Part shown: one piece after another, positions 57,190-64,000 of the stretch
Position numbering within the stretch: position 1 is the first letter of the stretch
Layout: every line of letters begins with the position of its first letter
NCBI GenBank assembly: GCA_964059195.1
Contig: CAXKWD010000003.1
Span: 199,850,174 to 199,914,173 of the forward strand
Source of the DNA: Ectobius pallidus
Lineage: Eukaryota; Arthropoda; Insecta; Blattodea; Ectobiidae
Length of the DNA stretch: 64,000 nucleotides
Direction: 5' to 3'
Position numbers and translations under genes: made by a program
Notes under the pieces: generated by a model
Databases searched by the model: none
What the model saw: the letters and a program-made list of their open reading frames with translations, nothing else
Told to the model about the DNA's origin: nothing

Positions 57190-57336
57190 TTGTCTGTTGG
57201 GCGAGAGAAATGCAGAGAGTCTTTTCGATGTCTGCAAGAATGTTGGATTGGAAATCAATACAGAAAAAAAAACTAAGTATATGGCCATGAAACGTCAAAA
57301 TAATGCGCTACAAAATATTACTGTTCACGCAAGCTA
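57190..57336 (+). pseudogene. RTE-type LINE fragment cut by the BEL/Pao element
   Basis: The plus strand reads ICLLGERNAESLFDVCKNVG, then LEINTEKKTKYMAMKRQNNA, LQNITVH. It is the same RT segment as at 8330-8480. It stops where the BEL 5' LTR appears to begin. Confidence 0.75.
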
Positions 57337-57744
57337 AGTGTTTTTTCCAGCATATTTATTATGTGCAGTAAATAGTTTTAATTCAAATCATCCGCCAGGT
57401 GTTCTTGCGCCAAGCATTAAGTTGAGTAGGCGTATATTTCATCATATCCTGATCACGAGTTCTTTGTGTCGGGTATTCCCTCTTTAAAGACGCCTTAAAG
57501 AGCGTCAGGAAGCCTCATCAGTATTAAGCCTGCAGTTACACGATCAAGTCACGGTCTGACACTGCTCCGGTTCTAGTAACAAAAGCCAGTTCGCGCTCTT
57601 TGTATTTTCACTAGAAATCATTGGAATAAAACTTCCTTATAAGTTTTATTAATTTCAAGTAAATTACTTATACATAATTTACTTATTCGCCGTATTATAA
57701 GTTCATTAGATTCACTTATTAGTTCCAAGTAATTAAATAGCGTG

Positions 57745-57775
57745 TGACGTCATCACTCACCAAGAAGCTATAAAA
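57745..57775 (+). promoter_or_regulatory. CRE-like site and TATA box in the LTR
   Basis: TGACGTCA at 57745-57752 is a perfect CREB/ATF-type palindrome. TATAAAA begins 17 bp after it. Transcription would start about 25-30 bp downstream, near 57800. Confidence 0.55.
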
Positions 57776-57994
57776 CGTGAACAATCAAGTGTTAATAACT
57801 TAAAATACATACATTCTACTGCAAATTTTATTACCGTTAAATTGAGATATAATTCATTAGTAAATTACAAAATTTACTAAATTACCTCTAGTGGTGCAAT
57901 CTGGTTCGCGCCAAATTCCAATTCATTGTTTCAACTTGTTTATTCAATTATCATTCAGTGTTCACCTATTATTTCTTCGAGTGTTACAAGTATT

Positions 57995-58000
57995 AATAAA
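57995..58000 (+). terminator. poly(A) signal in the LTR
   Basis: AATAAA about 220 bp after the TATA box, as expected for the R region of an LTR. Confidence 0.45.
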
Positions 58001-58550
58001 GTGCAAGTATTTCATTACATTCTAGATTGTTTAACCAATATGTTTCCTTAGATCTCTGTACCCAGTGACCTCGTGATATAGTCCCTTCTTGCTCTAAATG
58101 GTCCTCCGAAATCTTATACTTCTCACATGTACATTGTTTCATACTTACATGAAGCTACCTTATTAAGCTATCCTACATTTATCCATCTCACGGATATTAT
58201 CGTCCAATCCCTAGCATTGGTCCTCTCACGAGCCAGTCCCAAACATTGGTCCTTTACCGGGCAGGATCATATTGGTACAATCTTATTTATTGCATACTTG
58301 TATTCGCAAATACCGTTTCTCGAGTTCGTCTCATTCATATGTGCTTCCGCGTCGGTCAGTTCGTGAGTTCCAGCAACCCTGAACTTCGCATCGAAGACAG
58401 CATCATGCAGCAGTGATTCGACTCATCGTGGGATTCCGGTCCTCAGTGAACATCAAGAAGACAGTGAACAGTTAATACATGCATTATCGTGCAGCAGTGG
58501 TAGAATTTCAAATCTTCAAGAACAAGTAATTTCCACATTTCGCATTCAAG

Positions 58551-61500
58551 ATGGAAAGTGAATTGAAGGAATTAACGAAAAAACGTGCTTTTCTTAAAAG
58601 AAAACTTACGTACATTCAGAAGTACAGTGACAATATTACTGAAGAAGTTGATATATTTCGATTAAAAGTTGAATATGACACTCTTAACGAAGTGTGGCAA
58701 AATTATGAAGTGGTACAAACTCAAATTGAAGCTATTATCGAAGCTGAAAGTGAACTTGACATGCACGCACAGTATGACGAAGAGATGAATAACAAGTACA
58801 AGGTGCTAAAGGCTAAGCTTAGTGAATTGTTATTTCTACACGACCAACCAGTGCGTAGTGTAGGCTCTCATCACAGTCATCAATCTAATCACAGTGGTAA
58901 TTCGCATCACAGGTGTCAATCTTCTACTTCACAATGCAACAATAGAAATATACAACTTCCAAGGATTCAAATTCCAGTGTTTAGTGGGGATGTGACTAAC
59001 TTTAAACACTATCACGACACTTTCAGTAGCTTAGTGGTAAACAATGAATCGTTGGATTCCATCCAGAAATATCATTATTTGCTGAGTTCTCTGAAGGGGC
59101 AGGCTCACGCGCTCATTCAGAATCTTCCAGTCACGAATGAGAATTTTACTATAGCATGGAACTTGGTGTGCTCTAGATATGATAATACTCGAGTTATTGC
59201 CACAGCTCACATCAAAAATCTACTTTCATTACCAATAATGAAAGATGAAAATGTTACAGACTTGCGAAACTTATTAAATCAGTTTCAAAGCAATCTTAAC
59301 GCCATCGAAGCTCTCAACATTGAAATCCCATTACACGAAGTCATGTTCATTCAATTAATATTGGATCATCTTGGTGAAACTACACGCAAGGAATGGGAGA
59401 GCAAAATTGACTCACAAAGGTTCACACCGCTTCAAGAGTTGATGAACTTCCTAGAAGCCAAGGCTCATTCTTTAGAAGTGCTATCCAATTCTAACAATGT
59501 GCCAAGCCCATCCAAGGAAAAAAGTGAAAGACATACACAAAAGAAATCTGTAAAAACGACTCGTCAATCTTATGTTGCCATCAAAGGTGATACATGTCCT
59601 TGTTGCAAGGAAAGTCACAATTTATATAAGTGCGACAAGTTTTCACAGTTGAGTGTAGATCAACGTTGGGATTTTGTGAAAAGCAAAGGTTTATGTGCAA
59701 ACTGTTTCTCCAACGGTCACAAAAGAGACAATTGCAAAATCAAGTCATTCTGTAATTGTGGAAAGGCTTCACACAGCAAACTGTTACATAATAACACACG
59801 AGACAGTAAAAAGGCTCCTCGACAACCACATCAACCGTCTGAATCTACAGATAATGTACCTGCTAGTTATTGTTCGATAAAAGAAAATTCCAACCAAAGG
59901 GAGATTTTATTAGCAACAGCAGCAGTGCATCTTGAAGATAGACAAGGAAATTTAGTGTTATGCAGAGCGTTACTGGACTCAGGAAGCCAATTGAACTTCA
60001 TAACTGAAGGTTTAGCCAAGAAGTTGCAGCTGCCAACCACAGATGTCGACACTCAGATACGAGGTATTAATGGCACCTCTTCTTGCAATCACAGTGTTAA
60101 GGTTAATCTGCGATCCAGAATCCAGAATTTCCAGGCTGAAATGAGTTGTCTAGTAATCCCTCACATTGCAAACAAACTTCCTTCAGTCCGTATAGATCCC
60201 AAACATTTCAATATTCCTAGTGAAATAACATTAGCGGATCCTAAATTCTACATCCCTGGTGATGTCCAAATCCTCATTGGTGCTAGCTTGTTTTACCAAC
60301 TATTCACTAATGAAAGAATAGTCATTCCTAATAACCCTATTCTTAGTAACACGGAACTAGGTTGGATACTTAGTGGAACTATTCCCAAGAAAGCAATTAA
60401 ATCCAAGAAGGTCACATTCGCTCAACACAATTTATTTGTGACTGTTGATAATGTTGATACACAGTTAAGACGATTCTGGGAACTAGAAGACTTTCCTAAA
60501 CCAGTGTTTACTAAAGAAGAAAGGGAATGTGAAGAGCACTTCGTACAAAACACTATTCGTGCAGAGGACGGTGCTTTTGTAGTGAAATTACCCAAGAATC
60601 GATCTCAGGACTCCTTGGGCGAATCCAGACCACAAGCCGTAAAACGCTTAGAGCATCTGGAGCGAAAATTCCAAACCAATTCTGTCTTGCAGGAAGATTA
60701 CAAAAAATTCATGCAAGAATATGAAGAATTGGGACACATGAAGAAGGTTTCACTTCCACAGCCAGGTGAAAAATGCTTCTATTTACCACATCATGCAGTA
60801 ATCAAGCCCTCGTCTACTACAACCAAGACTAGAGTTGTGTTTGACGCTTCTGCAAAAACATCTTCAGGCAAGTCCCTAAATGACATTCTGAAATTAGGGC
60901 CTACAGTGCAAGATGACCTATCATCAATTATAATTCGTTTTCGAACATATAAGTATGCGTTCTCAGCTGACATCTCTAAAATGTACAGACGCATTAAAAT
61001 GAACGAGATTGATCAAAATCTTCAAAGGATTGTGTGGCGTTCCAGCACAGATGAACCCATACAAGATTATGCCTTAACTACCGTGACTTATGGTACTAAA
61101 TCAGCTTCATTTTTAGCCATAAGATCCCTGCACCAGCTGTCAATAGAAGAAGAAGCTAAATACCCTCTCGCTTCACAAGCAGTCAGGACTTCCTTCTATG
61201 TAGATGACTGCCTGGCAGGACATGATAATCTTCAAGAAGCGCTACGCCTTCAAGAAGAATTAATCCTCATGCTTGACAGTGGCGGATTTCCCTTGCGAAA
61301 GTGGTGTTCCAACCATGAAGCATTGCTGGAATCTGTACCATCATCTTATCGAGAGACCCAGTTGCCTCTGTCTCTTGACAACATTGAAAATGCACATGCC
61401 CTTGGTTTACTATGGCATCCTGCAACTGATAACTTCCAGATTCAATCCCATCCTTCTCTCCAAACTCATACTCGAGTTAAACTTACCAAGCGTACTATCC

Positions 61501-63761
61501 TATCAGTCATATCATCCATTTTTGATCCTTTAGGCCTTGTCAGTCCTATGGTTATCAATGCCAAAATCTTCATGCAATCATTATGGATTGAAAAGCTTGA
61601 CTGGGACGAGGAGGTAGCTTCACACATAGCAGAGAAATGGATTGAGATCTGCGACATTTTAGGTACAATACACACGATGCGTATTCCACGATTTGTTCTC
61701 ACACATGGTACCCTTCAAGATATACAGATCCATGGCTTCTGTGACTCTTCAGAAAAGGCCTACGGTGCATGCATATATCTCCGTTCTGTGAACATTGAAG
61801 GTGAAGTTACAATTAACTTGCTATGTTCCAAGTCTAAGGTTGCCCCTCTTAAAAGGCAAACCATTCCACGTCTTGAACTTTGTGGAGCATTGCTGTTATC
61901 TAAACTGTACAACAAGGTGTTGAATGACCTTAACATTCAAACCTCACAAAATTATCTATGGTCAGACTCAGTTATTGTTCTGTCGTGGATAAAATCAGAT
62001 TCACGAACATGGAAAACATTTGTGTCCAACCGTGTGTCGCAAATACAAGAGCTTTCTGAAACAGCAGCCTGGCGACATGTTTCTACAGACAACAACCCAG
62101 CTGATCTCGTTTCAAGAGGTGTATATTCTGAACAATTGTCTGATATTGATTTGTGGTGGCACGGTCCTAAGTGGTTGGCTCATAACACAACATTATGGCC
62201 GGAACAGCCAAAACAATTAAGCCCTCCAGATTCCTCAGAGCAACTTACTTCCATCTGCATGGCAGCTACTGTAGTAGAAGATAGTTTTATTACAAGATTC
62301 TCTAATCTCAAGCGCTTGCAGAGAGTTACTTGTTATATGTATAGATTTATTTCTGCCTGCCGCCATGAAAACAAATATCATGGACCTCTCGCAGCAGAAG
62401 AATTACAAAATGCTCTACAAGTTTGTGTTAAAATTGCTCAGAAAGAAGCTTTCTCTCAAGAGCTGAAAGATCTTAGCAACAACAAACAAGTTTCAGTGAA
62501 AAGCTCTATCCATGCATTAGTTCCATTCCTAGATCAGAACAACGTTATAAGAGTGGGTGGACGGTTGGAAAAATCAGATCTTACACATGATGCAAGACAT
62601 CAGGTTATATTGCCATCCCGACATCATTTAACAGTTCTGATTGTAGAATATGAGCATCGCAAGCTATTACATGCTTCGCATCAGCTGCTTACAGCTTCAT
62701 TACGACAAGCCTACTGGATACCTAGTATTCGCAGAGTAGTAAAATCTATTTTGCATAGATGTCTCACGTGTTACAAGCTAAAAGCAGAAAGTTCTCAACA
62801 GTTAATGGGAAATCTTCCTAGCTATAGAATAACTCCTGCTAGACCTTTTCTCCGCACCGCAGTCGATTACGCTGGACCCTTCAACATAAGATATGGGGCT
62901 CCACGCAGTAAAACTACTGTAAAGGTTTACATCGCTATTTTTGTCTGCTTGGTAACAAAGGCCATTCACATTGAGTTAGTTTCTGATCTAACATCAGATG
63001 CCTTCATAGCAGCCCTACGAAGATTTACAGCACGTCGAGGACTCTGTAAAGAAATCTTCAGTGACAATGGCACTAACTTTGTTGGAGCAAACAACAAGTT
63101 AAGGGAGCTCAGATTGCTATTGCAGTCAAGAGATTTTCAAACTACAATTCAAAATTTCACTGCAAACCACGATTATTGCTGGTCGTTCATTCCTCCAAAT
63201 TCTCCCCATTTCGGTGGTCTGCATGAAGCAGCAGTGAAATCTATGAAGTTTCATCTCAGGCGAGTTATGGGAGCTCAAATTCTCACATATGAACAGCTTT
63301 CTACGCTTCTATCTCAAATCGAAGCTTGCTTGAATTCTAGACCACTTGTTCGTCTAAATGATGATCCAGCTGACTTGTCATACCTTTCTCCTGGTCACTT
63401 CTTAATTGGAGAACCTCTCATATCTCTACCTTCACATCCTCCTACGGAAGATAAGAAGTACTTAGAAAAATGGCAGCTGTTACAAAATCATTTGCAACAC
63501 ATATGGAAACGCTGGTCATCCGAATATCTTCACTCACTACAACAAAGGCAGAAATGGACCTGTTCCAGTGACAACATTCAAGTTGGTACTGTCGTCATCT
63601 TGAAGGAAGACAACATTCCTCCTCTTCAATGGAAGTTAGGCGTGATCACCGCTACTCATCCGGGAGAAGACGGCTTGGTTCGAGTGATTACTGTGCGCAC
63701 TTCCAGTGGCGAATATAAGCTGCCCATAGTCAAAGTGTGTCCTCTACCCCAAGACGAGTAG
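58551..63761 (+). CDS. BEL/Pao Gag-Pol polyprotein, intact
   Basis: A single ORF of 1736 residues, the usual size for BEL/Pao. Gag region about 1-345 (coiled N-terminus; DUF1759-like part from about 135). Cys/His clusters follow at about 349-400 (CPCCKESHNLYKC, CANCFSNGHKRDNC). Aspartic protease LLDSGS at about 474-479. Reverse transcriptase with FSADISKMYRRI near 804 and FYVDD at about 882-886. RNase H-like GFCDSSEKAYGAC at about 1062. Integrase zinc domain near 1369-1405 (HRKLLHASH ... CLTC) and catalytic Asp1439 (AVDYAGPF), Asp1505 (SDNGTNF) and Glu1559 (GGLHEAAVKS). All key residues are present. It makes the capsid and enzymes that copy the element's RNA and insert the DNA. The ATG at 58551 follows a stop-rich leader and begins MESELKELTKK, typical of this family. 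Confidence 0.95.
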   Translation: MESELKELTKKRAFLKRKLTYIQKYSDNITEEVDIFRLKVEYDTLNEVWQNYEVVQTQIEAIIEAESELDMHAQYDEEMNNKYKVLKAKLSELLFLHDQPVRSVGSHHSHQSNHSGNSHHRCQSSTSQCNNRNIQLPRIQIPVFSGDVTNFKHYHDTFSSLVVNNESLDSIQKYHYLLSSLKGQAHALIQNLPVTNENFTIAWNLVCSRYDNTRVIATAHIKNLLSLPIMKDENVTDLRNLLNQFQSNLNAIEALNIEIPLHEVMFIQLILDHLGETTRKEWESKIDSQRFTPLQELMNFLEAKAHSLEVLSNSNNVPSPSKEKSERHTQKKSVKTTRQSYVAIKGDTCPCCKESHNLYKCDKFSQLSVDQRWDFVKSKGLCANCFSNGHKRDNCKIKSFCNCGKASHSKLLHNNTRDSKKAPRQPHQPSESTDNVPASYCSIKENSNQREILLATAAVHLEDRQGNLVLCRALLDSGSQLNFITEGLAKKLQLPTTDVDTQIRGINGTSSCNHSVKVNLRSRIQNFQAEMSCLVIPHIANKLPSVRIDPKHFNIPSEITLADPKFYIPGDVQILIGASLFYQLFTNERIVIPNNPILSNTELGWILSGTIPKKAIKSKKVTFAQHNLFVTVDNVDTQLRRFWELEDFPKPVFTKEERECEEHFVQNTIRAEDGAFVVKLPKNRSQDSLGESRPQAVKRLEHLERKFQTNSVLQEDYKKFMQEYEELGHMKKVSLPQPGEKCFYLPHHAVIKPSSTTTKTRVVFDASAKTSSGKSLNDILKLGPTVQDDLSSIIIRFRTYKYAFSADISKMYRRIKMNEIDQNLQRIVWRSSTDEPIQDYALTTVTYGTKSASFLAIRSLHQLSIEEEAKYPLASQAVRTSFYVDDCLAGHDNLQEALRLQEELILMLDSGGFPLRKWCSNHEALLESVPSSYRETQLPLSLDNIENAHALGLLWHPATDNFQIQSHPSLQTHTRVKLTKRTILSVISSIFDPLGLVSPMVINAKIFMQSLWIEKLDWDEEVASHIAEKWIEICDILGTIHTMRIPRFVLTHGTLQDIQIHGFCDSSEKAYGACIYLRSVNIEGEVTINLLCSKSKVAPLKRQTIPRLELCGALLLSKLYNKVLNDLNIQTSQNYLWSDSVIVLSWIKSDSRTWKTFVSNRVSQIQELSETAAWRHVSTDNNPADLVSRGVYSEQLSDIDLWWHGPKWLAHNTTLWPEQPKQLSPPDSSEQLTSICMAATVVEDSFITRFSNLKRLQRVTCYMYRFISACRHENKYHGPLAAEELQNALQVCVKIAQKEAFSQELKDLSNNKQVSVKSSIHALVPFLDQNNVIRVGGRLEKSDLTHDARHQVILPSRHHLTVLIVEYEHRKLLHASHQLLTASLRQAYWIPSIRRVVKSILHRCLTCYKLKAESSQQLMGNLPSYRITPARPFLRTAVDYAGPFNIRYGAPRSKTTVKVYIAIFVCLVTKAIHIELVSDLTSDAFIAALRRFTARRGLCKEIFSDNGTNFVGANNKLRELRLLLQSRDFQTTIQNFTANHDYCWSFIPPNSPHFGGLHEAAVKSMKFHLRRVMGAQILTYEQLSTLLSQIEACLNSRPLVRLNDDPADLSYLSPGHFLIGEPLISLPSHPPTEDKKYLEKWQLLQNHLQHIWKRWSSEYLHSLQQRQKWTCSSDNIQVGTVVILKEDNIPPLQWKLGVITATHPGEDGLVRVITVRTSSGEYKLPIVKVCPLPQDE

Positions 63762-64000
63762 CATATGACACTTTCTATGATCTTATATTCAAGATTCTCC
63801 ACTTGAAGTCCATTTCTCATCTATCTCTGTAACAAATCGTACTCTTGCGAGATGTGTTACATGCATTTTTCTTTCTATCAATCTTGCTATTTGAAAGACC
63901 TCTCTCTGGTTTTCAGTTCAAGAGTGTCGTGTGCTTCAATGTAAATAGTGAACTCAGTGCTTTTTATTCAATATCATATTCTTGCAATATATGTAAGAAG
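63762..64000 (+). other. 3' non-coding region of the BEL/Pao element
   Basis: 239 bp after the stop. No sequence here repeats 57339-58030, so this is the stretch between ORF and 3' LTR, or the LTR begins beyond the edge. Confidence 0.4.

Larger units (their letters stand above)
57339..58030 (+). repeat. probable 5' LTR of the BEL/Pao element
   Basis: The proposed start TGTTTTTTCC follows the broken LINE. U3 has a CRE palindrome TGACGTCA (57745-57752) and TATAAAA (57769-57775); an AATAAA poly(A) signal follows at 57995-58000. The right edge is uncertain (ATTACA at 58015-58020 is one option), because no second LTR is in view for comparison. Confidence 0.5.
57339..64000 (+). mobile_element. BEL/Pao LTR retrotransposon (3' LTR outside window)
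   Basis: A probable 5' LTR (about 57339-58030), a leader (about 58030-58550) and an uninterrupted Gag-Pol ORF (58551-63761) are followed by 239 bp of 3' non-coding sequence without a recognisable repeat of the 5' LTR. The right end of the element therefore lies beyond the window. The intact ORF suggests a young copy. Confidence 0.85.

Overview
The window is eukaryotic and almost certainly from an insect. It holds one intron-containing host gene with GT-AG exon junctions, the tail of a C2H2 zinc-finger gene, and a dense, AT-rich mass of transposable elements of arthropod type: RTE-, CR1/Jockey- and R2-like LINEs, BEL/Pao, Penelope-like ends, hAT, pogo/Tigger, Tc1/mariner, PIF/Harbinger, Helitron-like elements and tRNA-derived SINEs. 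The RTE-type LINE C-termini (WAGHVAR ... MNLRVP) and the large introns resemble cockroach-type genomes; that placement is inference. No operons, CRISPR arrays or other prokaryotic features were seen.

Layout. 1-198 is the 3' end of a zinc-finger ORF. 1.25-10.05 kb is a transposon graveyard: a pogo/Tigger derivative, a hAT pseudogene, a Harbinger-like MITE, a CR1/Jockey LINE split by three insertions, an RTE LINE and a SINE. 10.7-16.7 kb is a long inverted repeat with roughly 0.9-1.1 kb arms. Each arm carries a different hairpin insertion, and the centre holds a second split LINE. 17.5-42.35 kb is a cationic amino-acid transporter (CAT, SLC7 family) gene on the minus strand with four coding exons (17511-17737, 33982-34693, 36909-37182, 41248-42350). 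The exons join in phase to a 771-residue protein, and the introns (16.2, 2.2 and 4.1 kb) are filled with transposons. 42.4-57.3 kb is again accessory DNA: SINEs, Helitron-like elements, an AT-rich minisatellite, a Tc1-like element inside a LINE, and a large hAT element. 57.3-64.0 kb is a BEL/Pao LTR retrotransposon with one uninterrupted 1736-residue Gag-Pol ORF. Its 5' LTR shows a CRE-like site, a TATA box and a poly(A) signal. Its 3' LTR is not inside the window.

The transporter is the only well-supported host gene; the zinc-finger ORF is only a tail. Everything else is mobile or repeated DNA. The most informative structures are the nested insertions with readable target-site duplications (TSDs), a set of hairpin repeats that share a stem-GAAAC motif reminiscent of Penelope-like element ends, a three-copy family built around a GCGTGG-AACG-CCACGC hairpin next to AT-rich minisatellites, and an intron MITE ending about 25 bp upstream of a transporter splice acceptor. 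I did not find convincing evidence of a wholly new gene system.
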